The notes: generated by a model not told the origin, from the sequence alone. Shown: positions 1 through 12,448, counted from the first letter of the stretch. The stretch is DNA of 64,000 nt from Craspedostauros australis (GCA_026770025.1 JAMXDE010000018.1:868001-932000), one strand, 5' to 3'. Numbers and translations are program-made.

Positions 1-312
1 GATGTTGCGGTGCGATGATGACGAAGTTCCTGTTTGCGATTTGCCCCTGCCGTTGGAGAACGGTCGCATGGAAGGGATGGATGGCTCCATGCGTGAACCG
101 TCATCATTGATCGACTGCTGACTCTGGGTCCTGTTGGAACGATGCCGCTGTTGCGACAGAGATCTGCCATCATTGTCACGCAATTCGTTTGCGTAGGCGC
201 TCTTTGCCTGCAGGTACTTGAAGTACAGATACGTCATGGAGGCGGTGTTGATGAGCGTGAGGATGATCTCGAACGACGAGAACGAGACCTCTGACCAAGC
301 CACCATCTTCAT
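1..312 (-). CDS. N-terminal part of a membrane-anchored protein of unknown function (runs off left edge)
   Basis: Reading the minus strand from an ATG at 312 gives 104 codons without a stop to the window edge, so only the N-terminus is visible. Residues about 8-30 form one hydrophobic stretch (FEIILTLINTASMTYLYF), consistent with a signal anchor or first membrane helix. It is followed by a polar tail rich in Ser, Gln, Arg and Asn that looks disordered. A second in-frame ATG lies two codons downstream. I do not recognise a family and give no function. The gene is divergent from the ubiquitin protease gene on the plus strand. The coding call rests on the open frame to the edge and its membrane-protein-like composition. 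Confidence 0.5.
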   Translation of the reverse strand, partial: MKMVAWSEVSFSSFEIILTLINTASMTYLYFKYLQAKSAYANELRDNDGRSLSQQRHRSNRTQSQQSINDDGSRMEPSIPSMRPFSNGRGKSQTGTSSSSHRNI

Positions 313-1423
313 TGTTGCAGGAGTGCTGGGTGGCAGTGGTTTCTGTGGTTGCAGTGATGAGGTGTGGTGAGATGAGATGATGTGCGCACGGGACGATGCG
401 ATTGGTACAATTGATGCGGCTGGTGCAATCGATCTTTACGTAGACGCCTCGTAACGTTATTACTAGGCGCTGTGCTGCAATCTCCTTGCCTGTCTTATCT
501 GGTTCATTGATGAGATTCAAGCTGCTGCTGCCAGCGATGCTGGGGATTGAGATGATTGGAGTACTATTCTCTGCTCTGCTTTGCCCGACTCTGAAGCACT
601 CTATTCGAATCACGACGACGGTGGAGACAGCACACCAATGGCATCGACATTGGACATTGGGCACGGAGATGAACCATGGACGTGGATGAGGACATCAGAG
701 TGAAGGGAAGGTACGAGTGGTAGAACACTCAATTCTGTCGTAGTATCGCACGTGATGAAAAACGAACCGCCCCCACAACCGACACTTCCTCTCATGTGTT
801 GATGATGATGGTGATGATGATGCGCAACGGACACATGCGCGCAAATCAAGAGGATGTGCCAAAGAAAAAATGATTGGCCGTCGCCTGCCAAGTCGCGTCA
901 CGTCACAACCAAACGGCAACGTTCGTCATTGCTGTTCAAACTGGAACATTGTAGTCGCATGAGTCAAATTCGGCAGTGTTCTCGGAATCTCCACGATGGC
1001 CGTGCCGAGTCGTTGTCATCCACGCAGTCCCGTCGCAAACATTTCGAAGCGCGAGAAGACGTGGCAACGTGGTGACGAAGTCCCACATTGAACACGACCA
1101 CAAAAAGTCCCAAACAGAGAAAGACGCAAACAGAGAAACAGACACGCAGAGAGAGAGGGCGAAAACTGTATTTTCACGAACCCACAAAGTTCAAGCACTC
1201 AGCTTTGGTTGCGAGCATCAGTAGCAGTACTTCATTGGTAAAGTAGTCGTACGAGCACTCTGCTGCATCGAGACACCACCAATCAATCAATCGATCGATC
1301 AATCACAAACACAAAAAGGACGATACCCAACAAAGACCATCCCAATCGGCACGATCAGCGCAATCAGCGCAATCAGCACAATAAGCACTTAACAGTCCCC
1401 ACACACACAGCGATTTGAAGAAG
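313..1423. other. Intergenic region between divergent genes
   Basis: No convincing coding region. It should hold the promoters of the leftward membrane protein gene and the rightward ubiquitin protease gene. A His-codon-like run of gat/gtg triplets near 800-825 and an (atcA)-type simple repeat at about 1278-1305 are low-complexity. The last 150 bases before the ATG at 1424 are rich in A and C with few G, typical of a 5' untranslated leader here. Confidence 0.6.
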
Positions 1424-4099
1424 ATGGCTCTCGTTGTTCCACCCATGAGCTCAGGCTTCGGCATGAGATACAACTTCGAGCAGCATCACCAAGAGCAAGA
1501 GCCGCACGAGGAGGAGCAATCCCAGCAGATGGCAAACACAGCTGACAAAGAAGCACTCCCAGGCATGCGAATCGAGCCATCTCACCACAATGACGAAGTG
1601 GCCGACCCAAATGTCAGGGCTGAACAGGCGCTCCACGAACAGCAGCCACGAGAGGGCGAATCGGTACTTCAACAATCAAGCACGAATCGAACCGAACTGC
1701 ACGAACAGCATCAAGAGGATGTGCAGTCCACCGACAGCGATGGTTTCGTTGTCGTTCCATCGCGAGAAACGCAAGATGATGATGCTGCTGACAATGGCGA
1801 TCGTAGCAACAATGATGATAACAGCAAGGCTCCCGAAACGGCAGCAGAGGCCACGTCTGAGGGAGAACAGGACGACTCGGACAATGGCGATGAAGAAAAG
1901 GAGCCTTCCGATGCGCAGACATCCGAAACGGAAGCTGCCGAAGCCGAGGAGGAACCGGCAGGCACTGGGCTGTTCTCGTTGTTCGGCAACAGCAATGATA
2001 ACAACGACAACACCGATGATGACGAAGACATCTATGGATTCGAATTCAACGATAACAACGACGGCGACAGCAATGACGTTGACAACGCCCCAGAATCACA
2101 GCAATCCATCACCTTCCCCTTCTCGACCATGTCGACGACCCCGAGCCTTGGCGGCGGCCTTTCCAACCTTGGCAACACATGCTACATGAACTCCGCCTTG
2201 CAGCTCCTGCGCAGCGTGCCAGGTCTGCTCGGAAACCTCCAAAACCACGACCAGCAACCACCCTCAGACAATGATCTCCAGCTGCGCGAGGCCTTCTTCA
2301 AGGTCATGGAGCAGCTCGGCAATGACGAGACGGTGGAACCCGCGCAATTCAAGCGGATGCTGGATCAGCGATCATCGTTGTTTGTCGGATACCGACAACA
2401 GGATTCGCACGAGTTCCTCACCACCTTGCTCGACCTGCTCGACGAGGATTATAAGGTGAAGAAGCCTGCTGTGGAACCTGAGGCCAGCGCTGCTGTGGAT
2501 GTCGCCATGGGAGCAGACAGGGATGCAACGGAAGGTGTCACAGATGGCGACAACAAGTCGGCGTCCAACATCGATCACGACAACGATGATGGTAGCGAAA
2601 CGAAGAGTGATGCAGGTTCCACCAACGAAAGCAATGATTGTGGCAACGACAATGACGCAAATGAGGATGCTGAGGTTGCACAGTCCGACAACGAGCAAGC
2701 CATTGATCAAGCCATCGATCAAGCCATCGAAGACCTCAGTGACGACGACGACGACGACGGCGACGACACTGCCAGTAGCAGAAACAACCAAGACTACAAT
2801 GACGACCATGTTCACAACACCGAAGATGAAACGCCGGCCAAGAAGCTCCGAACGCAGGAGTCCATGGATGAAACCATTATTGTGTCTGGTATCCAACCCT
2901 CCAACTCGGCAGCAGACACCGAAGAGTCAGAATCGAAGTATTCGCAGGATGCATCATCCACCAATGACAAGTTGGCATCCAGCGAAATGAGCTTCGTGCC
3001 AATATCGAGATCGGGATCGTTGATGGATCTGCGCAATGACGACATTGCAGAGTTGCTGCATGGGGACGGGACTTCCATCAAGTCTGCCATAAACAGATCT
3101 TCAACAATCACGGCCGGATCTGCTTCGATGAGCTTCGACGATGATGATACCGACTCCCTGTTCACGAAGGCAACGGCGGCTCATTCATCGTGCAGGCTCG
3201 TTGGAGGTCGCATGAGCACGAGCAACGTGGTTCTGACGCCATTCAGCAACACGTCGAACGAAACCTGGGTGAAGATCTCAATGCCAGGCGACAACGAGAC
3301 ATCCACGGAGTCTTCCAGTGACACAGTTGATGCTGTGGAAGATGGAGCAGAGTCCGATGTTGCCATGGAGGATGCGACTTCATCCGCTCATGCCGCGACC
3401 GCAACGCCTGGATCTGCCCCTGCCAATACTGTTGGCAGCGATGATAGTCAGGAGGCCGACCATGAAGCAAAGCCGCTGTCACCGATCGATCAGCAATTCG
3501 CAATGAAGACATGCGTCAGCCTGACATGCGACTCATGCAAGTACGCCAGCAGACACAACGAGACCTTCCTGCACCTGTCCCTGGACATCGGCTCCGACGA
3601 TTGCAACAGTATCGAGGACGGTCTGCGCAAGTTCTTCGCACCAGAAAAGCGCGAGCTCAAGTGCGAGAAGTGCTTTCACGAATCAGCGACCATGACGACG
3701 TCCATCACCCGGATGCCGCCATCCATGCTCATCCACCTCAAGCGCTTCATCGTCGACATCAGCCCCGATTACACGTCCATCACGTACCGCAAGGACAGAT
3801 CGTCCGTGGATTTGCCAGAGAGGTTGGATATGGAAGACGAGCACGGTGTGCTTGCAGAGTTCATGGCACCAGATGTCACGCTGCCGCAACAATCATCATC
3901 GCGGGGTGCCTACGAAATCCAGAGCATCGTGAACCACATCGGCTCTTCCGCATCGTGCGGTCATTACACGGCAGATGGCATGAAGAACGATGCATGGACG
4001 CGATTCAATGATTCCTACGTGTCCGTCCTGCCCAAGAAGGCGGAGGCACTTGGTGAGGCATCGGAAACGGCCTACATGGTCCTCTACCAATGCAAGTAA
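1424..4099 (+). CDS. Ubiquitin-specific protease (USP/UCH family, peptidase C19)
   Basis: This 891-residue cysteine deubiquitinase should hydrolyse ubiquitin isopeptide bonds. The catalytic Cys box GLSNLGNTCYMNS places the nucleophile at about residue 253. The His box (SCGHYTADG) gives His about 847, and the third triad position is Asp about 863 in FNDSYV. A zinc-ribbon-like pair of CxxC motifs lies at residues 702/705 and 747/750, followed by MLIHLKRF. The N-terminal 240 residues are acidic and disordered. Between the Cys subdomain (ends about 342) and the zinc ribbon (starts about 685) sits a 340-residue acidic insert with a three-fold QAID repeat and a poly-Asp run. The first true ATG at 1424 has a good context (GAAGATGG). 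No intron is needed. Which USP subclass it belongs to is not clear. Confidence 0.93.
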   Translation: MALVVPPMSSGFGMRYNFEQHHQEQEPHEEEQSQQMANTADKEALPGMRIEPSHHNDEVADPNVRAEQALHEQQPREGESVLQQSSTNRTELHEQHQEDVQSTDSDGFVVVPSRETQDDDAADNGDRSNNDDNSKAPETAAEATSEGEQDDSDNGDEEKEPSDAQTSETEAAEAEEEPAGTGLFSLFGNSNDNNDNTDDDEDIYGFEFNDNNDGDSNDVDNAPESQQSITFPFSTMSTTPSLGGGLSNLGNTCYMNSALQLLRSVPGLLGNLQNHDQQPPSDNDLQLREAFFKVMEQLGNDETVEPAQFKRMLDQRSSLFVGYRQQDSHEFLTTLLDLLDEDYKVKKPAVEPEASAAVDVAMGADRDATEGVTDGDNKSASNIDHDNDDGSETKSDAGSTNESNDCGNDNDANEDAEVAQSDNEQAIDQAIDQAIEDLSDDDDDDGDDTASSRNNQDYNDDHVHNTEDETPAKKLRTQESMDETIIVSGIQPSNSAADTEESESKYSQDASSTNDKLASSEMSFVPISRSGSLMDLRNDDIAELLHGDGTSIKSAINRSSTITAGSASMSFDDDDTDSLFTKATAAHSSCRLVGGRMSTSNVVLTPFSNTSNETWVKISMPGDNETSTESSSDTVDAVEDGAESDVAMEDATSSAHAATATPGSAPANTVGSDDSQEADHEAKPLSPIDQQFAMKTCVSLTCDSCKYASRHNETFLHLSLDIGSDDCNSIEDGLRKFFAPEKRELKCEKCFHESATMTTSITRMPPSMLIHLKRFIVDISPDYTSITYRKDRSSVDLPERLDMEDEHGVLAEFMAPDVTLPQQSSSRGAYEIQSIVNHIGSSASCGHYTADGMKNDAWTRFNDSYVSVLPKKAEALGEASETAYMVLYQCK

Positions 4100-4749
4100 G
4101 CGGCTCGCGATTTCATGGGTGTACCATCCGGTGCGGTACGAGTAGTGTGGCACGAGTGCCCGTAGACTAGACAGTTAGTATGGTAGTTGAACTGAGACTT
4201 GTACACACAAGAGTATTCTGTATAATATGATGGTAGGAACTACGAGTAGTGGCATGAGTGTTGCAGTTGTGGTGTCGTCGATGCGAATAATCGAGCATGC
4301 AATGTCCACGACCTCAAGGAGATGGAGCAATTGCGCAGAGGGATGTTGGGAGGAGAGTCGCGGTGGCATTGCCCACAAGGGTTCTGCCAACGCTCCGACA
4401 AATGCTGACGATGAGAACAGTTTGAAAGGATTCGTTGCTTGGCTGCAATTATCTGTTGGCTTTTCCGCTCGATGATGGCTTGTGCTTTGAGTGTTGACGA
4501 CAAGTCGACTGGACGCCCTGTGGTGATAACACCGCGGCAGGCATTGCGTGATGTTGCTCGAGAGTTCACGTCACCACGTTCTTGCCGATTCAGATCAACT
4601 GGACACAGCACAACGCACCATGCTCACATTGTACATCCAAATTGTGCGGGGCATGCGATTCTCGGGTGTCATGATTGCACAAAGGACTCACACCAACAGA
4701 ACAACAGGCTGCTTCAGCGAAATTGGATCAAGGTAAGACGTAAAATTAT
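4100..4749. other. Intergenic region between convergent genes
   Basis: 3' flanks of the USP gene (+) and the PDI-like gene (-). Only short overlapping ORFs without family resemblance are present; I see no gene. Confidence 0.6.
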
Positions 4750-6009
4750 TTACAGTTCGTCGCTTCCGGAGACGGCGGCAGCCTTGACGGCCTTCATGAG
4801 TCCAAGTCCAGAGTCCTTGATGGCGGCGAGGGTGGCATCCTTGTCGGACATGAGCTTCTGGTAGGTCTCCTGGAGCTTCTGGACCTCGGTCTTGAAAGTC
4901 TCCTCGGCCTCCTCCATCTCGGCTTCCTTCTCCTCGATGGCCTTGGTGAGGTCAGCATCGGACATGGCCTGGAACTTCTCGATCTCGGCCTTCTTGTCAG
5001 CGTCGCAAAGGTCGATGTTGCTTGGGGAGCACATTGGCTTGAGGTTGTCCTCGGCGAAGGCCTTGAGGTCGTCGTAGACGCGTCCTCCCTGGTAGTCCTC
5101 GAGGGCAGCTGGATCTCCCCACTTGATGGTTGGGTATCCGCGGACACCGTTGGCGTCGCAAAGTGGCTTGCCCTCGCCGGTGCAGTCAACATCGGCGATG
5201 AGCTTGGTCGGGCTGTCAGCGAACTCGCCCATGAGCTTGTCCCAGTCTGGCTTCATCTTCTGTAATTTTGCCAGTACGTTATAGAATGTGTCATTGCATG
5301 CCCGATATAGTGTTAGCATCGTGTTGATTGCGAAAACGCGGTGATTCACGTGTTGTTGGCACAGCAACGTCGGAAATTGCGCGCGGAGATTCGTCGGTAG
5401 GATTTAGAAAAGGGAGACGCGATGGTGGATGTGAGATGACAAGCTCAATTCATTTGTTAGTTCTGCCGCTCGATCGATGGTGCTCATGGTTGCCACCATG
5501 CTGCATGTGCCGTGCGCCAGTCGCCATGAGCTTGCCAACAAGCAGTGCAGTTCTCGTTGCCGAAATTTGGATATCTTTCGCGCAGTGTCGTGGTTGGGGC
5601 ATCGGCGGTCATTGGTCATTGTTGGGATCGTGCTCGTCGCATGCTCCACCTGTCGACGATGATGTGTTGCATGCAAAGACACCCTGCACTGGCTCATCCG
5701 CACCCTCATGCGAGGCGATGCAGTCGGCATGCAAGTAGGCAACCATCGCAGCACACAGTCACAACAGAACCGAACAATCACCATCTCCGAGCGTCCAATG
5801 CGATCCATCTCGCAGAATCATATCTTCAGGTTTCACCCTTTCGTGCTCCGCCTTGTCCAACTTGCCTTGCAGTGTCCGCACCATGGGGCGAAGAACTTGA
5901 TCAACACAGTCTTTCCTGCGGTCTCAGTGTCGTAGTTGTCTGGTGTGAGCTCAACGGCGTTGGCTCCGGCCATGAGGCCGAGGGTGATAAGGGCGAGGGA
6001 CTTCATCAT
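4750..6009 (-). CDS. PDI-like ER thioredoxin-fold protein with C-terminal coiled coil and SDEL signal; exons 6009-5866 and 5259-4750
   Basis: A 217-residue secretory thioredoxin-fold protein likely to catalyse disulfide formation or isomerisation in the ER lumen. Exon 1 (48 codons from the ATG at 6009) encodes a signal peptide (residues about 1-18) and the active site APWCGHCK (Cys 44 and 47). Exon 2 supplies the rest of the domain (KMKPDWDKL start, cis-Pro loop in GYPTIKWG), then a Glu/Lys-rich coiled coil of about 90 residues, and ends in SDEL, a KDEL-type retention signal. The exons join in frame as HCK-KMK, as expected for the family, across a 606-base intron (5865-5260) with a GC donor (GCAAGT) and AG acceptor. 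With one thioredoxin domain it is far shorter than canonical PDI. It is transcribed divergently from the importin gene. Confidence 0.9.
5260..5865 (-). other. GC-AG intron in the PDI-like gene
   Basis: The exon/intron border reads CAAG|GCAAGT and the acceptor reads TTACAG|AAG. A GT donor 4 nt further in would break the frame relative to the family's HCKK continuity, so the GC donor is the simplest model. Confidence 0.8.
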
Positions 6010-8373
6010 GATTGCGACTTTGTGCTTTTTGTATTTTTATGGCTGAGGACGTTGTCGCGGATTGTTGCGAGTTGTTGTGCAGCGAAGACGAAGGAAAACC
6101 GCACCAACTCACATCAAGCAACATCGTGCGCAGCATTCTCAAAAACGCACACAACGGCAAAACACACCCAATGCCAGCAACGGACACAAACAACCTTGTG
6201 GCGAGATTGTGTTGTGGACATTCGTCGTGCTTCAGGTCATTTCTGAACGGTTCGATCGTCTGTACGTCGATCTCAGAGCAGCATTTGGAGGCGAATCTAG
6301 CGCTCGTGGGTGGTGTACCGCTTCTGAAGTATTCCATGCTTCGCACAACAACAGCTGCGCATGGTTCTCGCAGATGGCAGTAGTAGTACCAATGTCATCT
6401 GTAGCGCAGTTCTCTGCGGTCGAGGTATTTATGGTACCTCCACGTGGTATTAACGGTCAAGCACACAATCGAGTAGAATAGGACTCCGGCACAACCTGCG
6501 AACCCGAGTTCTCCCGCCATCTGTGCGCGTTGTCCTTCGTGGATGTTCAAAGATGACCCTTGGTCACGTTTCGTGTGCGACACGTTTCATGTGTGACACG
6601 TGTCGCCTCCGAAAATCGACGCAACACACAACACACACGACTGACGAGAAACGATTGGCGATGCTGCCAACGAACACGATCGAACATTGGCCGAATGATC
6701 GTCTGGGTCCAGTCCTGATTTCACACGATCACGAGGTCGATACTCTCTTGAAGAGGTCGACAGAGTTCGGTCATGGATACAACGAGTCACGAAGCTCTTT
6801 GTGTCGTGTTGGCTTCTTGGTGAATCGAAACGAAATCAACGCGGTCGCACAAACAAGAAGAGATGAAGGGTGGAGGAAGACACAAGAGGACGAAGCTGAT
6901 GAGACCAATCGGCGAACTTGGGGATACAAAAGGAGTATTGCAATGGAACATGTGGCCATGGAAGGATGCTGAACATTTAGCACTCTTTCCGACAGTGGCA
7001 AAGCACAATAAACGACGACAATGATGGCAAATGCCGCAGTGTGCCAAGCTTCGTTGCTCCGGATGGCCACGTGTCATCTTGCATCAAATCATCAGGCTCA
7101 GCAGAGCAACGTGAATCATTCTGCGTTTGGAGTGCGGCGAAGGATGTTGCACATGGGTGGGAAGAAGGTGGTGTGCGCAGACCAACGTCACAGAAGCAGA
7201 CGTAGACGCACCAGCATCGACATCCAGCGTATCACTATTCCGCGCGACGTGAATTCACGGTGATGGATGCAATGCGGCCGCACATGAGACACAAAAAGCA
7301 CAGCGATCATCTCTACCATATGTAGAATAGGTTCGCGGAAGGCGTCGTATTCTCCAAGTACTCTGTCTTGGCTCCTCTTCAGTCCATGACTGTGGAATAC
7401 GACAAAGTCTGCTTCGCTCTACTGAAATTGTGCAACTGCCACAAATCAGCGCTCAACGATGCATGCGTCGTGCTCGCTGCGACCTTGTGACTCTCTCTCG
7501 CCATCTTTCTTGCCGCATCTAATACCTGGCTCCTCCCGAGAGATCAGTGTCGCAGACCGGCACCGCCGATCATTCGCCCATCATGGTCACGTTGCCTCCA
7601 CAGGTTGGTCTTTGTGGATGAGGTTGGTGTGCGTTTCTGCGTTTGGCGCGCGATTGTGGTTTCGCATGAACCGAATCCTTCGACCCCACAGAATTTCATA
7701 CAGCGGATGGTAGCACAGACCGTTGAAAGTGTTTGCGTTTTGCGTCGCTGATTGACTGGTTGTTGCGACCACCACCTCGTGATGTCGCTGAAAGGAGGAC
7801 AAAGACGGAAATGGAGGCGCAACAAGCAGCAGCGCCTGCGCAGTTCGTGGCGGAGACCTTCAGTTCGCGCCGTATCACGGACCGGAGTAGCTCGCAGGCA
7901 CATTGCAGTAAGAACTGCGACGACGCGGACACGACAAGAGAGAGGCATCGGCCATCACAACACGGCATCGTGTTTGCGTTGATGGTTGCCTGCGCCCACC
8001 CAAGAGGCATCAGCACACCACACATCACCTCCCGCAAGTCATCAGCGATCCATTCCACAACTGTCCACAACAATCCACAAGAGCACCTTGCATTCGCAGT
8101 TTCATTTGCGCTCCTCACAGCTGCACTTGTATCATCAGATACCAAGCAAGAAGATCACAAAGGAAAAGAGGATCTTGGAGACGTGAAGAGAGTCTGGACG
8201 ACACGAACATCATTCCACAGATCAAAGGAGATCAAAGGAGACCAGAGCAGAGCAGTCCTCTGACCAGAAGTTGGGGCGGAAGCAGACAATCAACTGGGGC
8301 ATCAGCAGACTCAAGTGCGAATTCATCCTCTCTCTTGCTCTAGACAGAGCCTTCGTAGTGATAGAGAGACATC
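6010..8373. other. Long intergenic region between divergent PDI-like and importin genes
   Basis: About 2.4 kb with only short ORFs on both strands, none resembling a known family and none longer than about 180 codons. It should contain the promoters of both flanking genes. I see no RNA gene or repeat worth naming. Confidence 0.5.
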
Positions 8374-11300
8374 ATGGACGTCGAACAGCTCCACGTGATC
8401 CTCCAGCAGTCCTTCAGCCCAGATGCTGCGCTGCGGAACCCAGCGGAGGACACCATCCGCAACCTCAAGCACATGAAAGGAGCCACCATCCTTCTGTTGC
8501 AGGTCACAGCGGAGAAGCAGGTGCGTTTGCTTACTGTCACCCCCATTCCATGTCAATGTCAATATCGATGTCATGCACTATTCCATGTCGTCTGTTGTGC
8601 CCATGCTTCTCCATGTCATCCGCGTGGCGTGCGAGCTACGAACATGGCAGCTTCCATTCTGGCGTGTTTGGTTGTCCACGATGGCAAAGGAGACACCAAA
8701 GATCCAATCCTCTTGTGTTGGACAGACCTCATCCATGCCACAATCCAAATCTCACCTCGATCGTTTCATTCATCCAACCATGCATCAATCCATCAACGCA
8801 TTAATTCGTCATATGCCCTCTCATTCCGCAACATCTATGCCATCTACCTCTCTTTCCAATGCAATGCATGCAACGTAATGCAATACGATGATGGCAATAC
8901 GGACTATTCTACATCTCAATTCCAATCCACTCCCATTCTCAAATGGCCCATCAAACCAAACGTCGCAACACAACACAACCACAACATAACCACAATGCAT
9001 TTCATTCCATTCCATGCAACATAATAGGTCCAATTTGAGGTCAGACAGGCAGCTGCGATCCAGCTCAAGAACATCTGCCGAGAATGCTGGGCGGAACGGG
9101 TCAGCTTCGCGGGATATCCATTGTCAGACGGCGAAGGCAAGAAGCCACCCATCCTGGACGACGATGATAAGTCCAAGATCAGGCCAGGACTCGTCACGGC
9201 GCTCCTCGACGAGCCGGAGAAGAGTCTCAGAGATCTGCTGGCGGAAACACTGCACACCATCGTCATCCATGACTTCCCGGCCAATTGGCCAGACCTCATC
9301 CCCGCTCTCCTCACCACCGTCCAGAGCGGCGCCAACGATCCATCCCAGGCATTGCGCGTCCACAACGCCCTCCTCGCGCTGCGCAAGGTCTGCAAACGCT
9401 ACGAGTACAAAAGCAAAGAGCAGCGCGGTCCCTTGAACGAGATCGTCGCGCAGTCATTCCCCCTGCTACTGCCGCTGGCACAGCGCCTGTCGCTGCCGGA
9501 GGAGCATTCTCTCGAGGCGGCCATGATGCTCAAACAAATTCTCAAGATCTTCTGGTCCTCCACGCAGTTCTACCTGCCCGGTGGCGATGGCAACACGCCC
9601 TCGCCAGCGCTCGCCAACCCGGAATCCATGCAACCCTGGTTGACCATCCTGCAGCAAGCCCTCATCAAGCCACTGCCCGAGGCCAACACCGGATTGGAAC
9701 CGCGCGGTCAGCCGACCACCGTCGAAGAACGCAACGCCTGGCCGTGGTGGAAGGTCAAGAAGTGGGCAGTGCAAATCATGAGCCGTCTGTTTTCGCGATA
9801 CGGCATCCCGACCTACGTCGAGGACGATGCGAAGGAGTTTGCCAAATTCTTCTCGCAGCAGGTCGCCACGCAGTTCCTCGGTCCTGTCTGCGAGACCCTC
9901 AATCTGCGACCGAGCGGCGCATTCTGCACGGACCGCGTCGTCCATCTCTGTTTGTCATACGTCGATCTGGCGGTGGAGCTGTCCTCCACGTACAAGCTGC
10001 TCAAACCCCACCTGGAGTTCCTCCTCTACAAGGTCTGCTTCCCAACCATGTGCCTCACGCAGGAGGATATCGAAACGTTCGAGAATGACCCGCACGAATT
10101 CGTGCACCGTCAGAACAGCCCGCTCGCTGACTTTTACGACCCGCGCATGTCGGCCATCACCCTCGTCACAGACCTCGTCAAGCACCGCGGTCAGGACGTC
10201 ACCCAGAACTTGCTGGGCAAGATGACGGAGATCCTGCAGCTCTACAGGGCCGCCGCGCCTGAAAGCAAAAATCATGTCGAAAAGGACGGCGCGCTGCTCA
10301 CGTTCGGATCGCTGTCCAAGTTCCTCCTCGCCAAGGACAAATACGCTCAAGAAATCGAGGGCCTGCTCGTGGCCTCCGTCTTTCCTGACTTCAATTCCCC
10401 AGTCGGCTTCCTTCGGTACAGAGCGTGCTGGATGGTGCAGCAATTCTCGACGGTCACGTGGTCCGACGATGGCACCAACCTGAGAAATCTCCTGCAGCTC
10501 ACGTTGCAGCGTCTCAGCGATCCGGCCCTGCCCGTGCAGATCGAGGCCAGCAAGGCCCTTCGCTTCCTCATCGAAGCCGACGGTGCCGAGGAAACGCTCC
10601 TTCCCGTCCTGCCGCAGCTGCTCACGGAGTATTTCAGAATCATGAACGAGATCGGCAACGACGAAGTCGTCAGTGCACTCCAAGTTCTGTTGGACAAATT
10701 TGGGGACCACATTGAACCGCACGCCGTCGCCCTCGTCACGCAGCTCAGCACCGCATTCAACCAGTACTGCACGGCAGGCGAAGATGAAGACGACGATGAC
10801 GCCGCCATGGCAGCAGCGCAGTGCCTCGAATGCATCGCCACGGTCCTCAAGGGAGTTTGCGACAAGCCTAGCCTTCTGAAGACATTGGAACCGCTCCTCG
10901 TGCCGCTCGTGCTCAAGATCATGGGCAACGACGGCGAGTACATCGAATACCTAGAATGCGCCCTGGACATCCTCACCTTCCTCACATACTTCCCCGACAC
11001 CATCTCGCCGGAGCTCTGGCAGGCCTTCCCGCTCATCTACAACGCCTTCGATAACTGGGCCTACGACTACCTCAACATGATGGTCCCGTGCCTCCAGAGC
11101 TACATCGCGAAGGCGCCCGACTTTTTCCTCCAAGGCAAGGCGCAAGTGGATCAAGGGCTGGCACCGTACATCGATTTGATTGTGAGCATCGTCGCCAAGA
11201 CGGTCACCAACGAGAGAGCGTCGGAGTCGGAATGCCGGTACGCGCTCTCGTTATTCATGAGCATCCTACACAACTGCCAAGGCAAGGTCGACGGGTACAT

Positions 11301-12111
11301 ACCGATCATCAACGAAATCGTCCTGGGCAAGCTGGGGCAGCAGGTGGAGGCGCAGATACCGCTGACGCGAATCTCCATCTACCAAGTCCTTGGCTCGGCC
11401 CTGTACTACAACCCGCAGCTGGAATTAATGGAGCTGGAAAAGAGAGGCGTCACGCAGCAGGTCTTTGGAAAATGGATGAAGGACGCGGAAGGAATGGACC
11501 GCTGGTTGCCACGCAAATTGACCGTGATGGGACTCGTCTCCCTCCTGCAGCTGCCAACCACCGTATTGCCAGCATCGGTCGGCGCCTCCATCCCGCAGCT
11601 CATCCACTCCGTCGTCCAGATGACCATCAAGCTGAAAGAGGATTCCGAAAAGCAAGACGGCCCATCACAGCCGGAAGATCATGACATCACGGATGGCGGT
11701 CTGGGAGATGACGTCGGCGATGTCGACCAAGGCTTCGGAGAGGATGAGGACGTCACGAACGAAGTCGACGAGACCTACCGCAAGGCATTGCAGGGCGTCA
11801 CCAACTGGGACGATGACATGGCCAAATTCTTGTTGGGCAGCGATTGGGATGACGACAGAGAGGATGTGGATGAAGACTTCACATCCCCGTTGGATCAAGT
11901 GGACGAACTGTTTTACCTGAGCGATGTCCTGAATGGCGCCTTCCAGCGCGAACCTGAGGCCTACCAGCAAATACAGGCAGCCATGCCACCAGAGTCCGTT
12001 GCCAACGTCCAGAAGGTGTTCCAAGCAGCAGAGGCCCTTCGAGCGCAGATCGTGCAGCAACAGCAGCAACAACAACAACAGCAGCAGCCACAGGCTCCTC
12101 ATCAAGCGTAA
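8374..12111 (+). CDS. Importin-beta family karyopherin, importin-7/8 (Nmd5/Sxm1) type; exons 8374-8520 and 9028-12111
   Basis: A nuclear import receptor that should bind cargo with its HEAT repeats and RanGTP with its N-terminus. The 1076-residue protein starts MDVEQLHVILQQSF. The importin-N region spans the splice junction (TAEKQ|VQFEVRQAAAIQLKN), which is the conserved VRQAAA..LKN segment of the family. The intron (8521-9027, GTGCGT donor, ATAATAG acceptor) is 507 bases and phase 0. HEAT-repeat helices fill most of exon 2. An acidic region (about 890-970, including NWDDDMAKFLLGSDWDDDRE) followed by SPLDQVDELFYLSDVL matches the C-terminal layout of importin 7/8, and the total length fits (about 1040 in animals). 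The C-terminus ends in a poly-Gln run. No frame damage is seen. Confidence 0.93.
8521..9027 (+). other. GT-AG intron in the importin gene
   Basis: Donor CAG|GTGCGT and acceptor AATAG|GTC restore the conserved VRQAAA region in frame. The intron has a pyrimidine/A-rich, G-poor composition unlike the exons. Confidence 0.85.
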
Positions 12112-12448
12112 ACATCGATACCGGGCATTGTTGAAGAAAACACGAAAAGACGAAGAGACAGCGTGTGGATATTCCATGCGTCGGACTTGGCGTGGAACCA
12201 AACGAAACGGACATTGAGTGTGACGGGAGTGAGTTGATATTAGAGACAGGAAGCATCCACTGATGCCGTTGACATTAATACCACGGTGCTCTACCATGCT
12301 CATAAAAGAGTCTCTACCAACACATATGTACGGAACGCCTCTGCTCTACTCAACGCCCTTTATTCTGTACCCCCTCATGCCTTTCACTGTAAAAGCGTTT
12401 CGCGATACATCAGCAACTGCTTTGTGAATCCCAAACGATGCAGTGCCG
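12112..12448. other. Short intergenic region between convergent genes
   Basis: 3' flanks of the importin (+) and MFS (-) genes. Nothing else is recognised. Confidence 0.6.

Noticed and set aside
800-825. His-codon run
   Set aside because: Simple triplet repeat in intergenic DNA with no supporting frame on either strand.
5545-6246. 233-codon plus-strand frame
   Set aside because: Overlaps the intron and exon 1 of the PDI-like gene in antisense; no domain.
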